The notes beneath the pieces were generated by a model. It was given only the letters and a program-made list of their open reading frames with translations. It had not been told where the DNA came from and did no database searches. From NCBI GenBank assembly GCA_937902305.1, contig CALDHV010000062.1:1-7050 (forward strand): a DNA stretch of 7,050 nt, written 5' to 3'. Both the position numbers and the translations under genes were made by a program. This DNA is from an uncultured Clostridia bacterium (GTDB taxonomy: Bacteria > Bacillota > Clostridia > Oscillospirales > Acutalibacteraceae). This document shows, one piece after another, positions 1 through 6,439 of this stretch. Position 1 is the stretch's first letter; each line of letters begins with the position of its first letter.

Positions 1-54
1 CCTCGAGAAAGCGATCGCGGCGATGGCGTAGCGCGAGCGCAGCTCACGCATCAT
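1..54 (-). CDS. Partial CDS, N-terminus of an unidentified protein, runs off the left edge
   Basis: On the minus strand the stop codon of the 51-398 gene is embedded in ATGA, and the reading frame that starts at this ATG (position 54) stays open to the window edge for 18 codons (MMRELRSRYAIAAIAFSR). A second ATG follows directly at 51. The 4-bp stop/start overlap is a classic sign of translational coupling in one operon, which is the main support for a real start. The short hydrophobic run YAIAAIAF after basic residues could begin a membrane anchor, but 18 residues are too few to identify a family. Confidence 0.5.
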   Translation of the reverse strand, partial: MMRELRSRYAIAAIAFSR

Positions 55-398
55 TCGACGTGATTGCCGCGAAACGTTTTAGAAATCGCGATGCAAACGT
101 TGAACAGAAGAAGCAAGACAAACGAGCAGATCGCATTTACGGCGACAAGAGGGAAAACGAGAATCGGCAAAGGATCAAACCTGCGCTTCCGATTTAGAGA
201 AGAAGAATCCGCCTGCGAATCAAGATACGGATTAAACGCATCAGCGGTCGCCTGATCAACATCGACATCAGTGTAGCCAAACTCGTAAGCAGACAAACGA
301 ATCTCGCGCGAAGACATTTGCGGATGCGATTTTATAAAACGCACCAACCAACGGCGACGATCAGCATCGTCCCGGAGCTTCTGCGAGAACATTGCCAC
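51..398 (-). CDS. Small single-pass membrane protein of unknown function
   Basis: I do not recognise this protein. It is 115 aa from GTG at 398, or 113 aa from ATG at 392. Residues 1-75 are charged and soluble; the stretch around 15-50 (RRWLVRFIKSHPQMSSREI, then AYEFGYTDVDVDQA) is helical and faintly like a helix-turn-helix, but I would not call it one. Residues 77-106 form one long hydrophobic segment, preceded by a basic NRKRR and followed by a short basic tail, which fits an anchor with a cytoplasmic N-terminal domain. There is no Shine-Dalgarno sequence before either start, while a TATAAT lies 7 bp upstream of the GTG, so the mRNA may be leaderless. It overlaps the next gene (1-54) by ATGA. 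Two 60-base lines within it are about 47-48% G+C by hand count, lower than the addA region. The coding call rests on the open frame, the promoter, the coupled neighbour and the plausible topology. Confidence 0.55.
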   Translation of the reverse strand: MAMFSQKLRDDADRRRWLVRFIKSHPQMSSREIRLSAYEFGYTDVDVDQATADAFNPYLDSQADSSSLNRKRRFDPLPILVFPLVAVNAICSFVLLLLFNVCIAISKTFRGNHVE

Positions 399-404
399 AC
401 CAAA

Positions 405-413
405 ATTATATCA
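405..413 (-). promoter_or_regulatory. Extended -10 promoter for the leftward gene pair
   Basis: The minus strand reads TGATATAAT here, a perfect extended -10 (TGn plus TATAAT). No good -35 is found 16-18 bp upstream; the region is only T-rich, as is common for extended -10 promoters. The predicted start of transcription (about 7 nt after the hexamer) falls near 398, at the GTG codon of the small membrane protein, which would leave little or no leader. This is inferred from motif spacing only. Confidence 0.55.
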
Positions 414-456
414 AATCGGCATAGATGAAAAATAGCAGAAATATAGATTTACCCTA

Positions 457-486
457 TAGACAAGTGTCGCGACACTGTGGTATAAT
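457..486 (+). promoter_or_regulatory. Sigma70-type promoter of the GntR-type regulator
   Basis: TAGACA at 457-462 matches the -35 consensus at 5 of 6 positions, and a perfect TATAAT lies at 481-486 after an 18-bp spacer. The bases TGG at 478-480 also make it an extended -10. Transcription should start near 493, followed directly by the ribosome binding site at 494-503 and the TTG codon at 512. This rules out the upstream ATG at 425 as the translation start for this transcript. Confidence 0.75.
463..476 (+). promoter_or_regulatory. Perfect 14-bp palindrome, probable operator of the GntR-type regulator
   Basis: AGTGTCGCGACACT is its own reverse complement and lies entirely in the spacer between the -35 and -10 hexamers. 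GntR-family dimers bind short inverted repeats, and an operator between the promoter hexamers immediately before the regulator gene is a typical arrangement for autorepression. The assignment to this particular regulator is inferred from position. Confidence 0.65.
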
Positions 487-493
487 TCGCGCC

Positions 494-503
494 AGAGGAA
501 GGA
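494..503 (+). promoter_or_regulatory. Ribosome binding site that fixes a TTG start at 512
   Basis: AGAGGAAGGA is purine-rich and contains a good Shine-Dalgarno core (GGAAGG at 497-502), nine bases before TTG at 512. No comparable site precedes the in-frame ATG at 425. Translation from 512 gives MNESKYRTLLETLKKDI, the usual beginning of GntR winged-helix regulators, whereas the extra 29 residues from 425 are promoter DNA. Confidence 0.7.
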
Positions 504-511
504 TAGAGTAC

Positions 512-1375
512 TTGAACGAGTCAAAATATAGAACTCTTCTGGAAACGCTCAAGAAGGACATCTTGGGCGGCAAGTACAATTCGGGATCGTCCTTCCCGAG
601 CATTCGGGCGCTGGTGCGGAGGCACGGTCTTTCGAAGAACACGGTGCAACATGCGATAGACGAGCTGACGCACCAGGGTCTCATCTCCCGGACGCAGGGG
701 CGCGGCACTTTCGTGACCCGAGAAGGGGCGCAACGCAAGCTGGGCGTCATCGTTCCGCGTCACGCCTATTCGGAGATATTCCCGCGCATCATCGGCGAGT
801 TTTCGCGGTTGGCGCAGAAGGGCGGCTATACGCTTCTCTTCGGCGATGTCTCGTCGAAAGATCCCGTGCAGCGCGCGAAGATGGCGCAGAATCTGGCGGC
901 GGACTTCATTCGGCAGGGCGTGGCGGGGGTGCTGTATCAGCCGCTTTCAGACGTGATGAGTGAGCCTACGAGCCGATCGGTGCGGGAAAAGAAGCTCAAA
1001 TCCATGGCGATGACCGGGCTGGTGTTGGATAATGCCTCTGTCATCACGGCAATGGAAAGCAAAACAGAGAAGCTGTATATTCCCGCCTTCATCAACAAAG
1101 ACGGATTGTCGGACGGAAGCATCGTCACTGCCGCGCAATTCGACCAACTGCGCCGTATGACCGAGAGACTGCTGGTCAGTATGGCGGAAACACTGGTGGC
1201 GGGCGACATCGACGCCCGACCGTTCTACAAAGAAAACAGTCACGATGCCTGCAAATACTGCGATTTCCGTGCGGTTTGCGCGCGGGAGGAGGGCGATCCC
1301 TGTCGCGCGATGGCGGCGGGGGATCTGAAAAAAGCTTTAGCGGAAACGGAGGGAGAAGACGATGCAAGCGAATGA
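512..1375 (+). CDS. Chimeric ORF: GntR/LacI-type regulator N-terminus fused in frame to AddB C-terminus
   Basis: Read from TTG 512 this is 287 aa. Residues 1-70 are a GntR winged helix: helix YRTLLETLKKDI, the FPSIRALVRRHGLSKNTVQHAIDEL recognition region split around 28-52, and the wing RTQGRGTFVT. Residues 77-145 match the first lobe of a LacI-like sensor domain (LGVIVPRHAYSEIFP, YTLLFGDVSSKDP, VAGVLYQPL). The regulator match then stops abruptly; such proteins usually run to about 340-360 aa. From about residue 153-160 the sequence is the AddB C-terminus: KKLKSMAMTGLVLDN, a conserved helical stretch, then C247, C250 and C256 (CKYCDFRAVC), ligands of the AddB iron-sulfur cluster. AddB's helicase-like core, nuclease motif and its distant N-terminal cysteine ligand are all absent, so it cannot work as AddB. 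It also lacks the second lobe and most of the ligand-binding site of the sensor. The ORF overlaps addA by 14 bp. Either an assembly misjoin or a real rearrangement produced it; the first is more likely. Confidence 0.85.
   Translation: MNESKYRTLLETLKKDILGGKYNSGSSFPSIRALVRRHGLSKNTVQHAIDELTHQGLISRTQGRGTFVTREGAQRKLGVIVPRHAYSEIFPRIIGEFSRLAQKGGYTLLFGDVSSKDPVQRAKMAQNLAADFIRQGVAGVLYQPLSDVMSEPTSRSVREKKLKSMAMTGLVLDNASVITAMESKTEKLYIPAFINKDGLSDGSIVTAAQFDQLRRMTERLLVSMAETLVAGDIDARPFYKENSHDACKYCDFRAVCAREEGDPCRAMAAGDLKKALAETEGEDDASE
966..1375 (+). pseudogene. addB: 3' remnant of addB (ATP-dependent helicase/nuclease subunit B)
   Basis: This is the AddB-derived part of the chimeric ORF, about the last 130 of a normal ~1150 residues; the left boundary is approximate (945-985). 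The landmarks are the MTGLVLDN turn (1010-1033), the FDQLRRMTERLL helix, and the C-x2-C-x5-C cluster at 1250-1279. In AddAB the B subunit carries an inactive helicase fold, a 5'-strand nuclease domain of the RecB type, and a 4Fe-4S cluster that pins the nuclease domain using one N-terminal and three C-terminal cysteines; only the last three remain. Its position immediately before addA, with a 14-bp overlap, is the standard addB-addA order of Firmicutes, so this end belongs to the right-hand genome. If the join is an assembly error, the intact addB lies on another contig. Confidence 0.85.
1348..1355 (+). promoter_or_regulatory. Ribosome binding site of addA inside the addB 3' end
   Basis: GGAGGGAG lies six bases before the ATG at 1362, within the upstream reading frame. 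Together with the 14-bp gene overlap this supports translational coupling of addB and addA. Confidence 0.75.
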
Positions 1376-4300
1376 GCGTGAATGGACTCCGCAACAGCGG
1401 TGCTGCTTTGAAAATCGCGACGGCACGATGCTGGTATCGGCGGCGGCGGGCAGCGGAAAGACTGCGGTGCTGGTGGAGCGTATCATTCGTATGATCACCG
1501 ACCGCGAGCACCCGCAGGATTTGACTAGGCTTGTTATCGTCACCTTCACCCGCGCAGCGGCGGCGGAGATGCGTCAGCGGCTTTCCGATCGACTTTCATT
1601 TCTGGAGCAGGATGACCCCGCCGACCCACTGTATCAGCGTCTGCAACTGCTTTTGCCGCAAGCGACCATCACGACGATCGACGGCTTTTGCACCGATATT
1701 TTGCGGCGATACGGCGGACAGCTCGGTCTGCCGTCGGGCTTTCGCATCGTTGAGGGGAACGAGGCAAGCCTACTGGCGCAGGAGGCGCTGGATGCGACGC
1801 TGGAGGAGTTTTATACCGCCGGTGATGAGGATTTCAAGACGCTGATGGCGCAGATCAATGAGCGACGCGGCGACCGGAAAATACAGGATGCCGTGCGGCT
1901 GATCTATGCTTTTATGCAGGCACAGCCGATACCGGAGCGATGGCTTTGTGAGCAGATCGCGGCATACGCCGCCGAACTGCCGCTGTCCGCTACACCGTGG
2001 GAAAAATCCATACGGCAGGAGGCATCATTCCGCCTTGACCTTGCGTTGCACTATTACGATCGCGCCATAGAGATCTGCAGCGATGCGGATCTGGGAATAT
2101 ATGCTCCGTTTTTTGAGGCGGAGCGGGAGCAACTACGCCGTCTGCGTGATGTGGCGGATGTCGGCACCTATGATGAGGTGCGCCGTGCGATCGCCGCATT
2201 TCGCTTTGACCGTTTACCGACACAGAAAACCGACAGCGAGGCGCGGGAGCAAGCCAAAAAAGAAGCACAGGCTTTGCGCAATGCCGTCAAGGATATTGTT
2301 GTTAAGATCGTATCGCCGATGCTGTGCGGCGACGAGGAACAAGCGCGCGCCGAGCTTCGGCGGCTCTATCCTTTGGTGTCCGTTCTCGGCAGGATCGTCC
2401 TGCGGTACGATGCCTTGTTCCGGGAGCGTAAGCGGGCGGAAAAGATGCTCGATTTCAATGATCTTGAGCACGATACGCTCCGCCTGCTGACCGAGGACGG
2501 CGAAACGCCGACGGCTCTTGCACGGGAGCTGTCGGCGCGATATGACGAGATCATGGTGGATGAATACCAGGATACCAATGCCGCGCAGGATACGCTGTTT
2601 CGACTGCTTGCCGGGGAGCGCGGACGGTTGTTTTTCGTCGGCGATGTCAAGCAGAGCATTTACGGGTTTCGTCAGGCGATGCCGGAGATCTTCACCGGGC
2701 GGCGTGACGAATACCTGCCATTCGACCCGTCGGCGCCCGCGTATCCTGCCACGGTGACGCTCGGCAATAATTTCCGTAGCCGCGAGACGGTGACGGAGAC
2801 AGTCAATTTTATGTTCCGCCAGCTGATGCATACGGCGCTCGGCGGGGTGGAATATGATGAACGCGAGGCGCTGGTATACAGCGCAAGATATGACGGGATG
2901 CCGGGCTATGAGCCAACCTTTATGCTTGTCGAGGGTGATCTTCACGCCGCCGAAAAGGTCAGTTGTGAGGGTCGGCTCATCGCGACGCGGATAAAAGAAT
3001 TGCTGGATACGGCGATGGTGCGCGATGACCACGCGCCGGGAGGCAAGCGTCCGTTGCGACAGGACGATATTGCGATTTTGTTCCGCTCCCGTGCACGGAT
3101 GTCGGACTATGTCAAGGAGCTGGAAAAAGCGGGGCTTTCCGCCATCGTGGATGGTACCGACGACCTGCTTTCAACACCGGAGGTCGCCACCGTGCTGTCG
3201 CTTTTACGGGTTATCGACAATCCCCTGCGGGAGATCGAGCTGTCCGCCGTGATGCTGTCGCCGCTGTATGGTTTTACCCCGGACGAGTGTGCCGCCGTGC
3301 GGATGCCGGAGCAAAAAAGCACCCCGCTGTACGCGGTGATCGCGCAGATCGCCGGACGGGAGGATGCGCTGGGGCGTAAGTGCGCGATGCTGATGAGCGA
3401 TCTGCGCCGTTTCCGCACAATGGCGGTGACTTTTCCGGCGGATCGGCTGATTGAGCGCATCTACCGTCATACCAATGCCGAGCCGATCTTTTCCGCCCGG
3501 AGCGGCGGCGCACAGCGCATTGCCAATCTGCGCCAGCTCGACCGTATGGCGCGTGAGTTTGAAAAGGGCGGATTTCGCGGTCTTTCGGCGTTTGTACGCC
3601 GTATGGATGAGGCGGAAAAGGCGGGGAAATGCCCCGTTGATGGAGCAAACACCGGTGACGGGGTGCGGCTGATGACCGTGCATGGCTCCAAGGGATTGGA
3701 GTTTCCGGTGGTGTTTTTGGCAAATCTGACATCCGACTTTTCCCGCAAAAGCACCGTGGACGGCTTGCTGTGCCACGGCAAAAACGGTATTGGTCTGCGT
3801 TGGCTGGATGTTGCAAGTGATGAAAAAGTGCAGACCCTGCCGTACGGCGGAGTAAAATCCGCAATCCGTATGGGGGAGCGCGCCGAGGAATTGCGGCTGT
3901 GGTATGTGGCGTTGACCCGCGCGCGCGAGCGGCTCTATTTCGTGATAAGTGACAGGGATATTCGTTCAAAGCTTCAAAAGCTGGAGCGGATGCTGACCGC
4001 CGATCGCGCAGTGATGCCGGGCGCATTGCTGTCGGCAAACTCTCCCGCTGAGTGGTTTTTGCTTGCCGGATTGCGGCACGCGGCGTTTTCCGCTTATCGA
4101 AATGATTCGGCGCATACGGCTTCTTTACCGTGCAGAGCGGGCTTTACCGTCGAATGGCTGACCCCGCCGACCGACGAAGCCGAGACGATAGGCGAGGCTC
4201 TGCCGACGGTTGCCCCGGTGGACGACGCGCTTGCCCGGCGCTTGCGGGAGCGGCTGGATTACTGCTATCCGTATACCGCGCTTGCATCGGTGCCGGTCAA

Positions 4301-4913
4301 GCTGGCGGCATCGCAGGCGGCGCATCCGACCCGCGACCGCGGGAATGTTGCCACGGCGCGACCGGCGTTTTTACAGCAGGCGGGACTGACCCCGGCGCAA
4401 AAGGGCACGGCGATGCATACCTTTATGCAGTTTGCGCGGTTTTCCGATGCGGCGGCAGACCTCGGGCGGGAAGCCGATCGCCTGCTTGCCGCCGGATTTC
4501 TCACCTCTGCCCAGCGGCAGGCGTTGCGACCGGATAAGCTGCGGGCGTTTTTCGACAGCCCGTTGTATGGGCGTATTGCCGCGTCGGAATGGGTGCGCCG
4601 GGAGTTTCCGTTTACGCTGGAGGTATCGGCGAGTGAGCTATGCCCCGCCGCGACCGATGAGACCATCGTCGAGCAGGGCATAGCCGATTGCGTATTTCGT
4701 GAAGGGGACGGGCTGGTGCTGGTGGATTATAAGACCGACCGCCTTTCGCCGGAGGAATTGCGGGAGCGGTACCGCGCCCAGCTGATGATATACCGCCGGG
4801 CACTGACCGCGATCTTCGGCTTACCGATACGCGAAATGCTCCTGTACAGCTTCCATAACGACGAAGCGGTCACTGTGTCAATTTCTCCATATCCTCCCGC
4901 AGATGTCGAATGA
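1362..4913 (+). CDS. addA: ATP-dependent helicase/nuclease subunit A (AddA)
   Basis: AddA is the motor and 3'-strand nuclease of the AddAB complex, which resects double-strand breaks until it meets a Chi site and so prepares DNA for RecA. The 1183-aa length suits the family (about 1200). Visible superfamily 1A helicase motifs are: Q motif WTPQQ (8-12); Walker A AAAGSGKT with K33; motif Ia VTFTRAAAAEM (60-70); TIDGFC; Walker B VDEYQDT with D400 and E401; motif III VGDVKQSIYGFR with Q431; motif IV NNFRS with R472; motif V TVHGSKGLE with H774; and motif VI WYVALTRAR with R853. The C-terminal RecB-type nuclease shows H1019 (GTAMHTF), D1109 (GIAD), and VDYKTD with D1122 and K1124, so it looks catalytically intact. 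The start at 1362 has a strong ribosome binding site and aligns with the family. It is translationally coupled to the addB remnant. Because the upstream addB is truncated in this window, AddA has no complete partner here. Its last 44 bp overlap the 3' end of sigE on the other strand. Confidence 0.97.
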   Translation: MQANEREWTPQQRCCFENRDGTMLVSAAAGSGKTAVLVERIIRMITDREHPQDLTRLVIVTFTRAAAAEMRQRLSDRLSFLEQDDPADPLYQRLQLLLPQATITTIDGFCTDILRRYGGQLGLPSGFRIVEGNEASLLAQEALDATLEEFYTAGDEDFKTLMAQINERRGDRKIQDAVRLIYAFMQAQPIPERWLCEQIAAYAAELPLSATPWEKSIRQEASFRLDLALHYYDRAIEICSDADLGIYAPFFEAEREQLRRLRDVADVGTYDEVRRAIAAFRFDRLPTQKTDSEAREQAKKEAQALRNAVKDIVVKIVSPMLCGDEEQARAELRRLYPLVSVLGRIVLRYDALFRERKRAEKMLDFNDLEHDTLRLLTEDGETPTALARELSARYDEIMVDEYQDTNAAQDTLFRLLAGERGRLFFVGDVKQSIYGFRQAMPEIFTGRRDEYLPFDPSAPAYPATVTLGNNFRSRETVTETVNFMFRQLMHTALGGVEYDEREALVYSARYDGMPGYEPTFMLVEGDLHAAEKVSCEGRLIATRIKELLDTAMVRDDHAPGGKRPLRQDDIAILFRSRARMSDYVKELEKAGLSAIVDGTDDLLSTPEVATVLSLLRVIDNPLREIELSAVMLSPLYGFTPDECAAVRMPEQKSTPLYAVIAQIAGREDALGRKCAMLMSDLRRFRTMAVTFPADRLIERIYRHTNAEPIFSARSGGAQRIANLRQLDRMAREFEKGGFRGLSAFVRRMDEAEKAGKCPVDGANTGDGVRLMTVHGSKGLEFPVVFLANLTSDFSRKSTVDGLLCHGKNGIGLRWLDVASDEKVQTLPYGGVKSAIRMGERAEELRLWYVALTRARERLYFVISDRDIRSKLQKLERMLTADRAVMPGALLSANSPAEWFLLAGLRHAAFSAYRNDSAHTASLPCRAGFTVEWLTPPTDEAETIGEALPTVAPVDDALARRLRERLDYCYPYTALASVPVKLAASQAAHPTRDRGNVATARPAFLQQAGLTPAQKGTAMHTFMQFARFSDAAADLGREADRLLAAGFLTSAQRQALRPDKLRAFFDSPLYGRIAASEWVRREFPFTLEVSASELCPAATDETIVEQGIADCVFREGDGLVLVDYKTDRLSPEELRERYRAQLMIYRRALTAIFGLPIREMLLYSFHNDEAVTVSISPYPPADVE

Positions 4914-5589
4914 TGCGTTTTTCCAATCTTGATATGTAGGATTGGGATATGCCCAGTTCGTCGGCGACTTCTTTTTGCGTATGCTCTTGTGCTCCGCCGA
5001 TTCCGAAGCGAAGTTCCATGATCTGCCGCTCCCGGCGTGGCAGACGCTCCACGCACAGATGGAGCTGTTGCCGCTCCGCCTCCTGCTCAAGGTCGAGGCT
5101 GACCGCGTCGGGGTCACTGCCGAGGATGTCAGACAGCAATAACTCATTGCCGTCCCAGTCCATATTGAGTGGCTCGTCGATGGATACCTCGTTTTTCCGC
5201 TGGGCGTTTTTGCGTAGATACATCAGTATCTCATTTTCGATGCACCGGGAGGAATAGGTTGCCAGCTTGATATTCCGACCGGGGCAAAAGGTGCGCACGG
5301 CTTTGATAAGCCCGATGGTGCCGATGGAAATGAGGTCGTCCATCCCGACACCGGAGTTTTCGAACTTGCGGGCGATATAGACCACCAGCCGCAGATTGCG
5401 GGTAATGAGCAGGTCACGCGCCTGCGTATCGCCGGCTTCGAGCCTTTCGAGAGCCAAGCTTTCCTCCTCCGGGGTGAGCGGCGCGGGCAGTGCGTCGGTA
5501 CTGCCGACATACCGCACCGGGTCACCGAAAAGGCGAATGTACAGCCGGAGTATCCAAGCACGGATACGGGGGATTATGCGGATTTTCAC
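4870..5589 (-). CDS. sigE: RNA polymerase sporulation sigma factor SigE precursor
   Basis: SigE directs the first mother-cell-specific transcription programme after asymmetric division. The 239-aa protein has the expected layout. Residues 1-27 are an amphipathic, basic pro-sequence (MKIRIIPRIRAWILRLYIRL) that tethers the inactive precursor to the membrane, with the processing region near RYVGSTDALPAPL (26-38). Region 2 follows, with RNLRLVVYIARKFE (64-77), DDLISIGTIGLIKAV (84-98) and the -10-recognition helix IKLATYSSRCIENEILMYLR (107-126). Next come IDEPLNMDWDGNELLLSDIL (137-156), characteristic of SigE, and region 4.2 with the helix-turn-helix TQKEVADELGISQSYISRLE (204-223). The start is GTG at 5589, with AAGGAGAG seven bases upstream. 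It is the second gene after spoIIGA, 13 bp away. SigG, which often follows sigE in clostridia, is not here; addA converges from the other strand instead. The main alternative, SigK or SigG, is made unlikely by the pro-sequence and the spoIIGA neighbour. Confidence 0.96.
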   Translation of the reverse strand: MKIRIIPRIRAWILRLYIRLFGDPVRYVGSTDALPAPLTPEEESLALERLEAGDTQARDLLITRNLRLVVYIARKFENSGVGMDDLISIGTIGLIKAVRTFCPGRNIKLATYSSRCIENEILMYLRKNAQRKNEVSIDEPLNMDWDGNELLLSDILGSDPDAVSLDLEQEAERQQLHLCVERLPRRERQIMELRFGIGGAQEHTQKEVADELGISQSYISRLEKRIIRHLREDMEKLTQ

Positions 5590-5596
5590 AGAGCAA

Positions 5597-5604
5597 CTCT
5601 CCTT
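5597..5604 (-). promoter_or_regulatory. Ribosome binding site of sigE overlapping the spoIIGA stop
   Basis: On the minus strand the junction reads TAAGGAGAG: the TAA stop of spoIIGA shares its last two A with the Shine-Dalgarno sequence, and GTG follows seven bases later. This supports GTG 5589 as the start and suggests that ribosomes finishing spoIIGA help initiate sigE. Confidence 0.8.
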
Positions 5605-6418
5605 ATACAGTTAATTCATTGCCGAGGGCGGCGGATAACAGCCCTTGGCAATTTTCTTTGCCGAGACGGTCGCAGACGGCGATGTAGCACGGCGGCAGAT
5701 CCCGGTCGCCGTCGGCGGTATGTACGGTCACGCGGGTGGGGGCAAACGCCGCGAGCAGTCCATCCTCACCGACGGCTCGGTAGGGGATGTATCGCCAATC
5801 CTTGCCCGGCGGCGGGAGTAATGCACGTACCGCATCCCGCTCCGCGATCAGCACCGGTTTTCCGGAAAACGGCTCCGAAAGGCGGTTGCCGCTGTCATAG
5901 AGACAGCGAAAAGCGGCTTTTTTGCCCTCCCGCTCCGCAGTGATGTCAAAGCTGTGTCCCGCGGGTGCGCGTCGTCGGAGAAGACGCTCCGCACCGAGCA
6001 GGACGAGATACGACACGACCGTCAGTGCGACCAGCATCAGCGGCGACACGGCGAAATAGACTGTGCCATTGAGAAAGTACATTCCGCGCGGAGCAGCGAA
6101 AAAGTACAACGCGCCGCAGACACCGGCAAAGGCGGCGGACAGCCCGAACAGCCAGAACAGCCGCCGCAAAAACCGTCCTCGTCCGCCGTAGCCGAATGCG
6201 CAAAGCACCATGGCGGCGGCGGTGAGGAGCTTGATCGCCAACTGTGCCCATACCGGGAGGGGCGGGAGCAGTATCGTCAGCCCCGCCACGGCACCGACCG
6301 CCGCACCGACGGCGAGACGCCATCCTCTTTTTCCGTCGCCGAGGCGGCAAACGCCCCGCAACAGCCAGTAATCCGCCCAGCCGTTGACCGCCAGCAGAAT
6401 ATCGGCGTAAATGACCAT
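5603..6418 (-). CDS. spoIIGA: Sporulation sigma-E factor-processing peptidase SpoIIGA
   Basis: SpoIIGA is the membrane-embedded aspartic protease that removes the pro-sequence of SigE at the forespore septum, after receiving the SpoIIR signal from the forespore. The 271-aa protein has five hydrophobic segments in its first half (about 3-22, 35-54, 57-77, 86-108 and 119-142). A cytoplasmic C-terminal domain follows, with the catalytic signature LYDSGNRLSEPFSGKPV (173-189); D175 of DSGN is the expected active-site aspartate. The family usually has about 290-310 residues, so this is slightly short but complete. ATG 6418 is preceded by AAAGGAG eight bases upstream. It forms a two-gene operon with sigE. 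Ala, Arg and Gly are frequent, as expected from the GC-rich DNA. Family assignment is firm from the topology, the DSGN motif and the neighbouring substrate gene. Confidence 0.95.
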   Translation of the reverse strand: MVIYADILLAVNGWADYWLLRGVCRLGDGKRGWRLAVGAAVGAVAGLTILLPPLPVWAQLAIKLLTAAAMVLCAFGYGGRGRFLRRLFWLFGLSAAFAGVCGALYFFAAPRGMYFLNGTVYFAVSPLMLVALTVVSYLVLLGAERLLRRRAPAGHSFDITAEREGKKAAFRCLYDSGNRLSEPFSGKPVLIAERDAVRALLPPPGKDWRYIPYRAVGEDGLLAAFAPTRVTVHTADGDRDLPPCYIAVCDRLGKENCQGLLSAALGNELTV

Positions 6419-6439
6419 TTTTCTCGCTCCTTTCGGTTC

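Noticed and set aside
512..1375. A new regulator-nuclease fusion that would sense a ligand and control AddA
   Set aside because: Both halves are broken at the junction: no complete sensor domain and no AddB nuclease motif or complete iron-sulfur ligand set. A misjoin or deletion explains the data with fewer assumptions.
2214..3032. Long minus-strand open frame (272 codons) inside addA
   Set aside because: It lies fully antisense to conserved AddA helicase motifs II-IV, has no ribosome binding site or recognisable domain, and long antisense frames are common in GC-rich DNA.
3274..4038. Long minus-strand open frame (254 codons) inside addA
   Set aside because: Composition is dominated by Arg, Pro, Ala and Ser, as in a shadow frame, and the opposite strand encodes AddA motifs V and VI.
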